From: Pseudomonas pergaminensis
GTDB lineage: Bacteria; Pseudomonadota; Gammaproteobacteria; Pseudomonadales; Pseudomonadaceae
DNA: 64,000 nucleotides
Direction of reading: 5' to 3'
NCBI RefSeq assembly: GCF_024112395.2
Contig: NZ_CP078013.2
Coordinates: 3,720,001 to 3,784,000, forward strand
The notes beneath the pieces were generated by a model. It made no database searches and was not told the DNA's origin. It worked only from the letters and a program-made list of their open reading frames with translations. This document shows positions 42,285 to 52,201 of this stretch, one piece after another; the first letter of the stretch is position 1, and each line of letters starts with the position of its first letter. The translations under genes and the position numbers were made by a program.

Positions 42285-43613
42285 TCAGTTCCTGATAGCC
42301 CAGAAGTTGAGTTGCAGCTCGGCAAACTCGCCGCTGGCGTGAAAGGCGAAACCACCCGACTGCTCCAGTTGCGCGATGTCGCGGGGACTGAGTTCGAGCA
42401 TGAAATAGGTCTTGCCCGCGTGGAACGGAATCTGCCTCGGCGCTACCGGCAGCGGCTTGACCTTGATGCCGGCGAGGTGCAGGTTCACCAGCTCGCGGAT
42501 GCGCTCAACGGGGCCGATCTTGAGGTGTGATGGCAGGCGATGGCGCAGCTCCTCTGTATCGCACTGGGCAGTGGCCGCCAGAATGAACGTGGCCGAGCCG
42601 AGTAGCTTGAGATCGTTCACCGGGCAGACCAATACCCCGTACTGGCGCGGTTGCAACGTCAGTTCAATGGCATGTTGTTCCAGCACCCATGAAAGCAAGG
42701 TGCGAAGCCCCTCCATCAGCCCACGGAAGCTCGCGCCTTGATCACCGTGCTGGTAGTGCACCGAGCATTGCGCGCGCTTGTTGTCGCTGGCGAACGTTGA
42801 CAGCTCGCCAAGAATCGACAGCAACTCCCGAAACACCTGCTCCGGACGGACCTGCGCCTGGCTCAGGTAGTGACGCAAAATCAACTCCGCACGATTGATC
42901 AATTGCAGCATCAGAAAATCACCGACCTGTGCCCCGGCAGAGGCACCACTGCCCTGGATGCGGGCGGCAATCGCCTCGCCACGGTTGGCCAGCAGGCTGA
43001 TCACTTCCTTGACGCATGACGACACATAGCCGGCGCCTTGCAGATAGAGAAACGTCGGCACGAAATCCGCCTCCAGCCGCACCCCACCTTCTTGGGTCGA
43101 AGCCAACACCTGGGCGACCTGCAGTTTCACGTAGGACGGATCACTGGGCTGCTCGCCCAACACCAGGCGCAAATCCGGGCGTGCACAGTGGACCTGGCAC
43201 AGGGAATCGACACCGGCATTGGTGTCCCCTATCTCGGTTTCATAAGCGACGTAACGCGCAAGGACATCGCTTTGCTCCTGCCTGCGCACGTGCACCTGAT
43301 TGTCAGTCGCCAGCGGCAACGCCAGGTAGACCGCTTGCCTGCCTGCGTTGGCAGGAACCTGTAGCACCAGGGGCTCCATCGCACCGCTGAGTTCGAACAG
43401 GCTGCCATCGGGTAATACACCGCTGGCCTGGGTGACAACCACCTTGCCCAGGTTGAGGTATTGCACGTCCACTTCCAGGGTCAGGAAACCCCAGGCATCG
43501 CTGTTCAGCAGGCGCGTGCGGTTGAGTTGCCGATGGTAGTAGCGATCGCTGTGCTGCAAATGCTGGGGCCTGAGCAGCATGCCTTCTTGCCAGATAACGT
43601 TGTGGGTTTGCAT
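42285..43613 (-). CDS. tssK: T6SS baseplate protein TssK
   Basis: A 442-residue protein with the family opening IWQEGMLLRPQHLQHSDRYY and the PVNDLKLLGSATFILAA and FMLELSP blocks near the C-terminus. TssK connects the baseplate wedge to the membrane complex. Length is normal for the family (about 440-450). The ATG is 1 bp beyond the tssJ stop. Confidence 0.93.
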   Translation of the reverse strand: MQTHNVIWQEGMLLRPQHLQHSDRYYHRQLNRTRLLNSDAWGFLTLEVDVQYLNLGKVVVTQASGVLPDGSLFELSGAMEPLVLQVPANAGRQAVYLALPLATDNQVHVRRQEQSDVLARYVAYETEIGDTNAGVDSLCQVHCARPDLRLVLGEQPSDPSYVKLQVAQVLASTQEGGVRLEADFVPTFLYLQGAGYVSSCVKEVISLLANRGEAIAARIQGSGASAGAQVGDFLMLQLINRAELILRHYLSQAQVRPEQVFRELLSILGELSTFASDNKRAQCSVHYQHGDQGASFRGLMEGLRTLLSWVLEQHAIELTLQPRQYGVLVCPVNDLKLLGSATFILAATAQCDTEELRHRLPSHLKIGPVERIRELVNLHLAGIKVKPLPVAPRQIPFHAGKTYFMLELSPRDIAQLEQSGGFAFHASGEFAELQLNFWAIRN

Positions 43614-43614
43614 C

Positions 43615-44109
43615 TCAGTCCTCCGTCCTGTCGGTATGACGGGGTGCTATCCGCATACCCTGTTGGTCCAGCATGATTTCGGCCCGGCTCCGTTGCCCAG
43701 GGACCACGGGCACCACCAGCCGCCATTGCACGTGGGGCAAGTCGCGATAGGCCGCGAGCACGCCGACATACCGGCTGTGTGGCCCGACACTGAGCTTGAG
43801 CGCCGTCTGCTGACCCGGACGCAGCTCCAGTTCCTCGCTGGCGACCCAATCCTTGGGCAGTGTCTGCTCGGCCCGGCCATAGAGGCTGAAGAAGTCGGCG
43901 TGTTCAAAGGCCACGGGGTGGCGCAACTCAAGCAGGTGCACCACCACTGGCGATGGACGACCATGAAGGTCGGGGTTGACGTCGTCGCTGGACGTCAACG
44001 TCAGGTCCAGTTTGGTCAGGGTCGACAAAGGCGAAAGCGTGCTGCACCCAGCCAACAGGCCAAGCACCAGCAGCATTGAGCTGGCAGTGACTCGATACAT
44101 GAACATCAT
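43615..44109 (-). CDS. tssJ: T6SS outer-membrane lipoprotein TssJ
   Basis: A 164-residue precursor with a lipoprotein signal ending LGLLAGC (lipidated Cys22). The mature part contains the transthyretin-like TssJ domain with LELRHPVAFEHADFFSLYG and LPKDWVASEELELRPGQ. It holds TssM from the outer membrane. Its ATG overlaps the fha stop (ATGA). The start may instead be the second or fourth codon (both Met). Confidence 0.92.
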   Translation of the reverse strand: MMFMYRVTASSMLLVLGLLAGCSTLSPLSTLTKLDLTLTSSDDVNPDLHGRPSPVVVHLLELRHPVAFEHADFFSLYGRAEQTLPKDWVASEELELRPGQQTALKLSVGPHSRYVGVLAAYRDLPHVQWRLVVPVVPGQRSRAEIMLDQQGMRIAPRHTDRTED

Positions 44110-45278
44110 CCTGGGTACCCGGAATGCAGCGTGGAGACCAGGCGCACCTGCTCCTCGTAGGCCTTGGAAAACTCAGTGCGTAATAATTGCTCGCCCAGGG
44201 ACGTGTCTTCAGCCAGCCGTCGATAGTGGCGTTGATAGGCTCGCCAGTGCACGCCATCGGTGTGGAACCGCGAGGGCTTGCCTTCGCGCTCGAAACACAG
44301 CAACAGATGCCCTGGCGCAAAAGCCGCCAACGCGCTCCTTACGGTGGCTCGACAGGCGACGACCAGGGCCAGTTGATGAACCTGCAGGTCTCGACACACC
44401 TGGGCAACGGCCTGCTCGGCCGACAGTTGGCCCGGCTCGCCAGTCCCCAACAGCGACGACACGACAGCCTGGGTGTCGGCACAGTCGTTCAACGGGTTGC
44501 GGGTATGACGCACCGGGACCACCAACGCGCCCTGGATCTCACTGTTCAGCTCATCACGGGTGCGAAGGCATTGCTGTAACCCTTCGAGGGTTTGCCTGAA
44601 CAGTCCCGCGACCTTGATCGCCAGGGCTTCGCGCCCCGATGTATCGAGGGTGTCGACCTGGATGCCCAACGCCTGCGCAAACTGCGACCAGAATGCGTCC
44701 GGGCTGGCAGGTGCAGCCATTGCCGGGAGAGGCGCAGTCACTTGTTCGTCCGGCTCAGCCCACCTTGGCAATACCAAGTGGTCACGGTCCACGGGCCCCT
44801 GGCACAGCGAGGGTGGCATCGCCTGTGCGGAGGCGTCCAAGGTGTCCGGCAACGCTGACGCATCGCCACGAAACGGCTCGCGATCCAACTCATGAACAGG
44901 GTCAAGTCCCAGAAATGCATCGTCTGGAATCACGTCATCCCTGGCCAAGGACTGCCGGGCAGGCTCCAGCAGGCGGGCACGAATTTCCAGGGTTCCCAAT
45001 TGGTACACATCCCCCGCACTGATCAACCGTGCCTGCCCCTTGCACAGCCGCTCCATGCTGCCTGACACGCCGATGCCGTTGCTGCTGATATCCGTCAGGA
45101 AGTACTGGCCCTCGCGAAAGCTGACCAGGCCGTGGTGACTGGAAATCAGGCGATTGGCGTCAGGGATAATCCAGTCGCACCCCGCCCCACGACCGATTAC
45201 GCCGCCGACGCCGTCAAACGTCTTGCGAGCCGGCGGCAAATCGCTGGTGGTCCTACAGACTTCGAATACTAATTGCAT
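44106..45278 (-). CDS. T6SS FHA-domain protein (TagH/Fha-like)
   Basis: A 390-residue cytosolic protein. The N-terminal FHA domain (about residues 20-95) shows IGRGAGCDWIIPD, SSHHGLVSF and LTDISSNGIGVSG, so phosphothreonine binding is expected. A middle linker of low complexity follows, then the C-terminal T6SS FHA-associated domain with PLNDCADTQAVVSSLLG and EFSKAYEEQVRLV. In HSI-II its counterpart Fha2 stands at the same place and connects secretion to the stk/stp pair. The start at 45278 overlaps the small lipoprotein gene by 26 bp. Confidence 0.9.
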   Translation of the reverse strand: MQLVFEVCRTTSDLPPARKTFDGVGGVIGRGAGCDWIIPDANRLISSHHGLVSFREGQYFLTDISSNGIGVSGSMERLCKGQARLISAGDVYQLGTLEIRARLLEPARQSLARDDVIPDDAFLGLDPVHELDREPFRGDASALPDTLDASAQAMPPSLCQGPVDRDHLVLPRWAEPDEQVTAPLPAMAAPASPDAFWSQFAQALGIQVDTLDTSGREALAIKVAGLFRQTLEGLQQCLRTRDELNSEIQGALVVPVRHTRNPLNDCADTQAVVSSLLGTGEPGQLSAEQAVAQVCRDLQVHQLALVVACRATVRSALAAFAPGHLLLCFEREGKPSRFHTDGVHWRAYQRHYRRLAEDTSLGEQLLRTEFSKAYEEQVRLVSTLHSGYPG

Positions 45279-45426
45279 GGCTGTGCTCCCCTGCTAACTG
45301 GCCACGACGCATCGCCTCGGGGTCACCCAACGGACGGTAGTCGGCATCATCAAAGACATAATTGGCGTTGCAGCCACTCAACAAACACAACACAAGCACA
45401 ACGGCTTGCCACCGATGAAAAGGCAT
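45253..45426 (-). CDS. 57-residue T6SS-associated lipoprotein (orfX position)
   Basis: A short reading frame between sfa and fha. From ATG 45426 it gives a 57-residue protein beginning MPFHRWQAVVLVLCLLSGC, a complete lipoprotein signal with lipobox LSGC and Cys19. The mature part (38 residues) is NANYVFDDADYRPLGDPEAM and then a basic-polar tail. GGGAG stands 7 nt before the ATG, and the gene overlaps fha by 26 bp. The P. aeruginosa HSI-II cluster has an uncharacterised small gene (orfX) in the same place. Function is unknown; an accessory role at the envelope is an inference. Confidence 0.7.
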   Translation of the reverse strand: MPFHRWQAVVLVLCLLSGCNANYVFDDADYRPLGDPEAMRRGQLAGEHSHAISIRSL

Positions 45427-45468
45427 CAGGTTTCTCCCATGAAATTAAGCCGCCCATACGTTTCCCAC

Positions 45469-47001
45469 TCAGCACTCCTCACGGGCATCTCCAACCGGGA
45501 TCTTCAAACGCGCCAGACGGTAGAGCAGCGTGCGCCGTGCGACGCCCAGTTCACGAGCCGCACGGGTACGATTGCCACGGTTCTTGTGCAGGCAATCGAT
45601 CAGGAATACCCGCTCGACCCGCTCCAGGCGTTGGCGTAACGTCGCATCGACGGGTGCATTGGCAGGGGGCGCAGACAAGGGCAAATGCGCCGGCAGGATC
45701 ACACCGTCGTCACAGAGCAGCACCGCGCGCTCAACCAGGCATTTGAGTTCACGGACATTGCCGGGGAACGCATGGCTCGAGAGCTGATCAAGGGCAGCGT
45801 TGGACCACATCACCGGCTCACGCCCAAGCGCAGTAGAAGCCTGTTGCGCGAATTCACGGGCCAACAGCAACACATCGCCTTCGCGTTCACGCAAGGGCGG
45901 CAGCTCGATGGGAAATTGCGCCAGCCGGTAGTAAAGGTCTTCGCGAAAACTGCCTTGGGCGACCATCGCGGCGAGGTCTCGGTGAGTCGCGGCGATGATG
46001 CGCACATCGACCTTATGCGCCGTAGTCGCGCCCAATGGGCGAACTTCGCCTTCTTGCAGGACCCGCAATAACTTGGCCTGCAGTGACAGCGGCATATCAC
46101 CGATTTCGTCCAGCAGCAGCGTGCCGCCGTGAGCCGTGTCGAACAGCCCGGTGTGGTTGCGCTCCGCCCCTGTGAATGCGCCCTTGCGATAACCGAACAG
46201 CTCACTCTCCAGCAGCCCTTCGGGAAACGCCGCGCAGTTTTGCACCACGAATGCCTTGCGGCTGCGCGGGCCGGCAGCGTGGATCGCGCGCGCCACCACC
46301 TCCTTGCCGGTGCCGGTTTCGCCGCGCAACAACACGGTATAGGGCGCATGCAGAACCTTGCCGATCAGCCGATACGTTTCGTCCATGGCGGTGCTGCTGC
46401 CGATCAAACCCAGCGCCGCACGGGGTGGTGGCGTACTGTCACACGTTTGAGTCAAACGGCCTTCGGAACACGTGCGACGCTGCAACGCCAATTGAATCAG
46501 GGCAAAGCTGCCCAGTTGGCTCAAGGCGTCGCTGCACTCCTGCAAATGTTGCGGACGCTGGCTGGCACACAGCAACACGCCGATGATGGCCTTGTCTCGA
46601 TTGAACAACGGGACGCATAACAACGCTCGCCAAGGTGACGCCAGCGCAGGCAGGAAGCCGCATTCGTATACGCCACCGCTGAGATCTTCCAGGCTGAAGG
46701 CGGCGCGGTGGCTGAGCACATGGTTCAACACTTGTTCATGCTGAAAATCCTGGGTGCAGGCGGGATCGACGGCGGGCTGCGCACCGGGCAAATGCTGGGC
46801 AATCAGTGCAAGCTGGCCGGTGGACTCATTGCGCCCGTACAACTGGCTGAGTTCACACTGGCTCAGTTGCGCCGCCGCCGCGACACACAGGCCGGGCAAC
46901 GTGGTTTCTTCGCCGTCGATGCCCAGGCGAATGAACCAGGCGAGCAGCTGGTCGGCGTTGGCCTGGGGCTGGGCGATCGGGGTAAATGCGGTATCCCTCA
47001 T
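45469..47001 (-). CDS. T6SS sigma-54-dependent activator (Sfa-like)
   Basis: A 510-residue enhancer-binding protein. An N-terminal GAF-like sensor (about 30-175) precedes an AAA+ domain with Walker A GETGTGKE (227-234) and the sigma-54 contact loop GAFTGA (274-279), then Walker B TLLLDEIGDMPL. The C-terminal Fis-type helix-turn-helix includes NRGNRTRAARELGVARRTLL. It should activate sigma-54 promoters of this T6SS; a near-consensus site lies before hcp. The ATG overlaps the clpV stop by 4 bp. The order clpV-sfa-orfX-fha is the HSI-II order. Confidence 0.93.
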   Translation of the reverse strand: MRDTAFTPIAQPQANADQLLAWFIRLGIDGEETTLPGLCVAAAAQLSQCELSQLYGRNESTGQLALIAQHLPGAQPAVDPACTQDFQHEQVLNHVLSHRAAFSLEDLSGGVYECGFLPALASPWRALLCVPLFNRDKAIIGVLLCASQRPQHLQECSDALSQLGSFALIQLALQRRTCSEGRLTQTCDSTPPPRAALGLIGSSTAMDETYRLIGKVLHAPYTVLLRGETGTGKEVVARAIHAAGPRSRKAFVVQNCAAFPEGLLESELFGYRKGAFTGAERNHTGLFDTAHGGTLLLDEIGDMPLSLQAKLLRVLQEGEVRPLGATTAHKVDVRIIAATHRDLAAMVAQGSFREDLYYRLAQFPIELPPLREREGDVLLLAREFAQQASTALGREPVMWSNAALDQLSSHAFPGNVRELKCLVERAVLLCDDGVILPAHLPLSAPPANAPVDATLRQRLERVERVFLIDCLHKNRGNRTRAARELGVARRTLLYRLARLKIPVGDAREEC

Positions 47002-49430
47002 TGGCTGAACTCACAAAAGGGATAGCCCTCACTGTCCACGCGAGCATGCACCCGTGACAGCGTTTCGCCCTGGGCCATGGCTTCCAGCAATCGGTCCACC
47101 ACCTGCGGCAACAGATGGCGCTCAATCCATTGGTCAATGTAACGGGCACCGCTGTCAGCGTGGGTGCACCGCTCGGCCATGTGTGCGACCAGTTCCGGCG
47201 TATAGCTGAAGGCAAGCTTGCGCAGGTGCAAACGTTGTTCCAGGCTTTCGAGCTTGAGCCTTGCCAGGTCATGCAGGATTTCGTCCGAGATCGGGTAATA
47301 CGGCACCACGTGCATCCGAGCCAGCAACGCAGGCTTGAAGTGGTCGCGCAGCAGCGGGCGAATCGCCTCTTGCAGTACCTGCACATCTGGCCGCTGGCCG
47401 TCTGCGCATAATTGGCCGATGCACTCACTGCCCAGGTTGGATGTCATCAGGATCAGGGTGTTGCGAAAGTCGATCTCCCGGCCCTCCCCGTCATTGGCCA
47501 GGCCCTTGTCGAAAATCTGATAGAACAGGTTCAACACTTCCGGATCGGCCTTCTCGACCTCATCGAGCAGCACCACCGAATACGGGCGTTGGCGTACGGC
47601 CTCCGTCAGCCTGCCGCCCTCGCCGAAACCGACATAACCGGGTGGCGCGCCAATCAACCGCGACAGCGAATGTTTTTCCTGGAATTCGGACATGTTGAGC
47701 GTGGTGACAAAACGCTCACCGCCGTACAGCAAGTCGCCAAGCGCCAGCGCAGTCTCGGTCTTGCCCACCCCACTCGGGCCTGCCAGCAGGAAGACACCCA
47801 CCGGTGCGTCGGCCTTATTGAGCCCCGCAGCGACGGCCCGCTGGTTGCGGTCCAAGGCCTGTATCGCTTGCTCCTGGCCACGAATGCGCGAACGCAACGC
47901 ATCGGCAAAGCCCAGCACCCGTGCACTGTGCTCGAATGCCAGTTGCTCAACCGGGATACCGGTCCAGGCACTGATAACCTGGGCCACCAGGCGCGGGCAC
48001 ACCTGCGGCGCCAATGCCTGCTGTTCCCGCCAGCCTTGCTCCAGGTGTTGACGCTCGTCGTCCGCAGCGTTCATGCGCAGGCTTAACGCGTGCAAGACCT
48101 GTTCATCCACACTGAGCCCGGCATCCCGGTCGCGAGTCAATGCCTGCTGTTGCCGCGCGCCTTCGGCCAGCTCCGCGTTCAGGTGCCGCAGTGCTTCGGG
48201 CGGCGTCTCCCGACGGATACGCAAACGAGCGCAGGCGGTGTCGAGCACATCCACCGCTTTGTCGGGTAACTGCCGCCCGGCCAGGTAGCGGGCACTCATC
48301 TGCGCCGCCGCGACGACAGCATCGTCGCGTACGTAAACACCGTGGCTGCGCTCATACACCGGGACCAACCCGCGCAGGATTGAAATCGCCTGGTCGACAC
48401 TCGGCTCCCCAACCCGCACAGGTTGAAAACGCCGCGCCAACGCCGGATCTTTCTCGACGTATTTCTTGTATTCCGTCCAGGTGGTCGCAGCGATGGTGCG
48501 CAGCTCACCACGGGCCAGGGCCGGCTTGAGCAGATTGGCCGCATCGGACGCACCGGCCTGGGCGCCCGCCCCCACCAGCGTGTGCGCCTCGTCAATGAAC
48601 AGGATCACAGGTTTTGCCGAGGCGTTGACCTCGTCGATCACACCTTTGAGGCGCCGCTCGAACTCGCCCTTGATACTCGCCCCGGCCTGGAGCAGCCCCA
48701 TGTCCAGGGTCAACACCCGCACGTCCTTGAGCGCGCCCGGCACCTGTGCGGCGGCGACACGCAGCGCGAGGCCTTCGACAACGGCCGTCTTGCCCACACC
48801 GGCTTCACCGACAAGGATCGGATTGTTCTTGCGCCGACGCATGAGTATGTCAATCAACTGACCGATCTCGGCGTCACGGCACAACACCGGGTCGATGTGA
48901 CCTTCGCGAGCCTGGCGTGTCAGGTCATGGGTGAAGCGCCCCAGCAAGGACTCACTGCTCGGCGCAGGCGCCGTTTGGGGCGCCTGGCTCAATGCAAACC
49001 CGAGCACACGCGTCGCATCCAAACGGTTTAACACCCGCTGATAAGCGCTGCCTGCGTGTTGCAGCGGGTGACGCAACAGCGCCAGCAGCAACGCTGCGTG
49101 ATTGACGTCAGTCTGCCGCAGCTCCAGATGGGCAACCATCAAGGCCTGTTGCAACCATTGCACGAGCGCCGGGGCAAACACAGGATTGCGCGACGCGCTC
49201 GCCTCGCCTTTAGGTTGCAGCGCTGCGTGCAAGTCGCCGGTTTCGATGCCTGCATCCCCCAAGGCACGCATCAACAGGCCGTCGTGCTGTTCCAGCAGGG
49301 TCAGCAACAGGTCCTCTACAAGCACTTCCCTGCCGCCGCGCGTGACGCACCGTTCGGCTGCGCGCTCCAGGTCTCGACGGGTCGGGAAGGTCAATGTCTG
49401 GATAAGTTGTTGCAGGTCCACATTCATCAT
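46998..49430 (-). CDS. tssH: T6SS sheath-disassembly ATPase TssH (ClpV)
   Basis: An 810-residue AAA+ protein. The N-terminal double ClpN domain (1-150) is followed by Walker A GEAGVGKT (208-215), a middle domain and a second ATPase with GPSGVGKT and VVLLDEVEKADPEVLNLFYQ. It unfolds contracted TssB/TssC sheath for reuse. The protein is somewhat shorter than many ClpV (about 850-900), mainly in the middle domain. Two start codons stand in tandem at 49430 and 49427; GGGATGA precedes them. It lies 12 bp after the tssG stop. Confidence 0.93.
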   Translation of the reverse strand: MMNVDLQQLIQTLTFPTRRDLERAAERCVTRGGREVLVEDLLLTLLEQHDGLLMRALGDAGIETGDLHAALQPKGEASASRNPVFAPALVQWLQQALMVAHLELRQTDVNHAALLLALLRHPLQHAGSAYQRVLNRLDATRVLGFALSQAPQTAPAPSSESLLGRFTHDLTRQAREGHIDPVLCRDAEIGQLIDILMRRRKNNPILVGEAGVGKTAVVEGLALRVAAAQVPGALKDVRVLTLDMGLLQAGASIKGEFERRLKGVIDEVNASAKPVILFIDEAHTLVGAGAQAGASDAANLLKPALARGELRTIAATTWTEYKKYVEKDPALARRFQPVRVGEPSVDQAISILRGLVPVYERSHGVYVRDDAVVAAAQMSARYLAGRQLPDKAVDVLDTACARLRIRRETPPEALRHLNAELAEGARQQQALTRDRDAGLSVDEQVLHALSLRMNAADDERQHLEQGWREQQALAPQVCPRLVAQVISAWTGIPVEQLAFEHSARVLGFADALRSRIRGQEQAIQALDRNQRAVAAGLNKADAPVGVFLLAGPSGVGKTETALALGDLLYGGERFVTTLNMSEFQEKHSLSRLIGAPPGYVGFGEGGRLTEAVRQRPYSVVLLDEVEKADPEVLNLFYQIFDKGLANDGEGREIDFRNTLILMTSNLGSECIGQLCADGQRPDVQVLQEAIRPLLRDHFKPALLARMHVVPYYPISDEILHDLARLKLESLEQRLHLRKLAFSYTPELVAHMAERCTHADSGARYIDQWIERHLLPQVVDRLLEAMAQGETLSRVHARVDSEGYPFCEFSQ

Positions 49431-49442
49431 AATGATTCATCC

Positions 49443-50450
49443 CTAGTGAGCGGTGCTCGGCACAATGACCACACCGTCGGCGCATTCATGCGCCAGCCAA
49501 CTGGTCCAGCCGAGCCGGCATACGTTGTTTTCACCCAAGTGCAGCGGCCTGATTTCAGCCTTGGCCAGTACGAGACGCAGGTCATATTCCAAGGGGTCAC
49601 GCACCGTCAGCCGCACCAATGAGCACAGCAGCGGGTAGTCAGCACCGGTAGGCAGAAACCCATGGAACTGCTGCCAGCCCAGGCCTTGCAGATGCACCCT
49701 GAACTTGCCGCTTCGATCCGCGACCCGGCTCCCCAGCACTTGGTCGTGGCCAAGCATGCTGTTCGCAGCACCGAGGCGATTTCGCTGTGACGCAGCGATG
49801 ACAACCCTGCGCTGGACCCACTGCTCGATGAACAAGCGGTTGTGTTTGAAGTAGTAACGCAGCACCGTCTCGATCAAGGCGGCCGAATGCGCGCGCAGGC
49901 TGAGCAGCCCCAGGTAGGGCAGTAGCCGTGTGCAGTTCAATGGCGCAGCACTGCGAATCTGCTGCCCTCTCAACCCGACCAATGCAAACATCTGCTCGGA
50001 AAAAGCATCCCTGGCGTCTGCCTGGAAACACGTCCGATAGCGATACTTGCGCCAGATCGGCAGCATCAGCCGTTGCAGACGGTGGTGAAACATGTCAAGG
50101 AAGTCGCGGGTCGCCCGGCCTGGCGCTCCGTCGGCACAGGCCTGCTCGGCATAAAACGCCGGCAAGGGCGACCCCGCGCCACATAGGCCCAACACGTTCA
50201 GGCGCAAACGCGCACGCAATTGATCGTGCTCAATGAAAAACTCCACTCGATCAATATCGTGTCCCGGAAAACCCAGGCCCGGGTTGGCTTGAAACTCCAA
50301 CAGGTCGTACAGCGCGTCGTCATCCAGCAGCGGATGGGTATCCCGCAGGCGCTTGATAACCTGCAAAACCGCCTGGAACAGCGTGTATTCGCGAATGCTT
50401 CGGCACAGTTGCGTCAAAGCAGGGGTTGCAGCCCCATCCGTGGTGGCCAT
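49443..50450 (-). CDS. tssG: T6SS baseplate protein TssG
   Basis: A 335-residue protein. Landmarks are LFQAVLQVIKRL near the start, RLMLPIWRKYRY, PYLGLLSLRAHSAALIETVL and the C-terminal LGWTSWLAHECAD. TssG forms the baseplate wedge with TssF and TssE. The ATG at 50450 overlaps the end of tssF by 37 bp; no better downstream start is evident. Confidence 0.92.
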   Translation of the reverse strand: MATTDGAATPALTQLCRSIREYTLFQAVLQVIKRLRDTHPLLDDDALYDLLEFQANPGLGFPGHDIDRVEFFIEHDQLRARLRLNVLGLCGAGSPLPAFYAEQACADGAPGRATRDFLDMFHHRLQRLMLPIWRKYRYRTCFQADARDAFSEQMFALVGLRGQQIRSAAPLNCTRLLPYLGLLSLRAHSAALIETVLRYYFKHNRLFIEQWVQRRVVIAASQRNRLGAANSMLGHDQVLGSRVADRSGKFRVHLQGLGWQQFHGFLPTGADYPLLCSLVRLTVRDPLEYDLRLVLAKAEIRPLHLGENNVCRLGWTSWLAHECADGVVIVPSTAH

Positions 50451-52201
50451 AGGTACACGTCTCCTTGTGTGCTGGTGACTCTGAGTTCGTGAAAGGCGTT
50501 GAGGCTGGCGTAAAGCGCAAAGAATTCGTTGAGCACCGACGCAAACAAAAACACTTCGCCCTGCCCCAGAAAGCCCTGTGGATCGATGACCAAGTCGATG
50601 CGCACGCCGCGAAACGGCACACCACGGTGCAGCCGATCAACAGCTGCGTGACTGACCGATCGCATCGCGCCCAACCGCCTTGCGCTGACCTTTTGGGCTT
50701 GCCGATCGTGGTAGCGCGGCACGTCGTAGGTTTCGAGGACCACCCGCAAGGCATTGATGTCACTCAATGACAGGTAGTTGAGCGACATGTTGCTGATCAG
50801 TCGCCATAGAAAGTCCTGGTCCAGGGGTGCGGAGAAGCTGGCAGTCGGTGCGCAGATATTGCGGAACGACAAACCCTCGGGCATCTGTTCGCCAGGCTGG
50901 TTGATGTCGCCTACCTGCAGCAGGCTCGGCAGGTTGTGATTGGTGCACGTCATTTCGATCGACAGTGTTTGCTGGTACAGCACCAGCCCGCTGCCGAACC
51001 CGAGCCAGGTATCGAGTCCGGCATGCTGTGCCGAAGGCCGTTGGCGAATGCTGTAGCTTGGAGCCCCTCCAGACGGGTGGGTATCGCCGTGATGCTCGAA
51101 GGACTCGAACGGGACGTAGGCCTGGTACCCAAGCCCTCCAGGCTGCCAACCGGTGACGCGGTCTACAGAAAAGACACACGCATTCTCCCGTGAGTATTCG
51201 CCAGGAATCAGCAGGTACTCATCCTGCTTGCCATCCAGGCGAATCGGCACTGCGTCATGCTTGAACAGGTTGACGATGGGTGTGCAGTACAGCTTCACGT
51301 TTTCCAGGGTAGGCTTCTGGGACTCACGCCACGGGCAGCGCAATTCAAAACGCAACACCACCCCCCTCACCTGCTTGAGCAACTCGCCAGGCAATCGATG
51401 CAGTACGTCCAAGCCTCCCACGTCGACAAACTGGTATTTGTCGGGAAAGGCGAAGTACTCCTGCAGGTGTCGATACCCGCGAAAGGTATTCTGCGGATAC
51501 GGGATCAAGGCTTGCTCCTCACTGAACCCCACAGGCTGCACCTGATCGGCACCCAGCCGGAATGACAGCACCTGCCCGTCCGCCCCAGTCACTGGCAGGC
51601 CATCGTCACCAAAAGGCAGTACCTCGATGCCTCCAAGTTGACGCAACAGGCTCAGGTACAGCGCCTGGCTGATATAGCGATCTCCCGCCAGATGCAGGCG
51701 CAGCTGATCAAAGGTCCACTCGCTGAAATTACCTTCGGCGCTCATGCCCAGGCGCAGGCTCAATACCGCCCGCTCGCCCTGAGCAATGTGCTCCAGCGCA
51801 TTCAGTTGCAGCGGCAGGACCTGTGTGTCGTAGCAGGTACGAAAACGGCAGCGTTCTTCATTGACCGACGTGCTTTCAACCGTTGTGTCCCGCGCGACCC
51901 ACACACCTGGGCCTGAGTGTTTGAGTGGATCAAACTGCAGGATGCTGAACGCAGGGACCGGGCGCATGTAGTTGGGCCAGAGCAAATGCATCAACGAATG
52001 CGTCAGCTCTGGAAGCTCGTCATCCAGCTTCTGGCGCAAGCGACCGGTGAGAAACGCAAAGCCCTCCAGCAAACGCTCGACATCCGGGTCCTGGCCAGAC
52101 TCGGCAAGAAAGGGCGCGAGCGCCGGGTTGCGTTCGCTGAACCGTCGCCCGAGCTGCCGCAAGGCACTCAGCTCGCTTTGGTAATAACGGTTAAACGACA
52201 T
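50414..52201 (-). CDS. tssF: T6SS baseplate protein TssF
   Basis: A 595-residue protein beginning MSFNRYYQSELSALRQLGRR, with DPDVERLLEGFAFLTGRLRQ and ELTHSLMHLLWPNYMRPVP, the highly conserved TssF N-terminal region. The start at 52201 overlaps the tssE stop by 11 bp; the ten-codon extension upstream is rejected because the family begins at the MSFNRYY region. Role: baseplate wedge subunit. Confidence 0.93.
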   Translation of the reverse strand: MSFNRYYQSELSALRQLGRRFSERNPALAPFLAESGQDPDVERLLEGFAFLTGRLRQKLDDELPELTHSLMHLLWPNYMRPVPAFSILQFDPLKHSGPGVWVARDTTVESTSVNEERCRFRTCYDTQVLPLQLNALEHIAQGERAVLSLRLGMSAEGNFSEWTFDQLRLHLAGDRYISQALYLSLLRQLGGIEVLPFGDDGLPVTGADGQVLSFRLGADQVQPVGFSEEQALIPYPQNTFRGYRHLQEYFAFPDKYQFVDVGGLDVLHRLPGELLKQVRGVVLRFELRCPWRESQKPTLENVKLYCTPIVNLFKHDAVPIRLDGKQDEYLLIPGEYSRENACVFSVDRVTGWQPGGLGYQAYVPFESFEHHGDTHPSGGAPSYSIRQRPSAQHAGLDTWLGFGSGLVLYQQTLSIEMTCTNHNLPSLLQVGDINQPGEQMPEGLSFRNICAPTASFSAPLDQDFLWRLISNMSLNYLSLSDINALRVVLETYDVPRYHDRQAQKVSARRLGAMRSVSHAAVDRLHRGVPFRGVRIDLVIDPQGFLGQGEVFLFASVLNEFFALYASLNAFHELRVTSTQGDVYLWPPRMGLQPLL

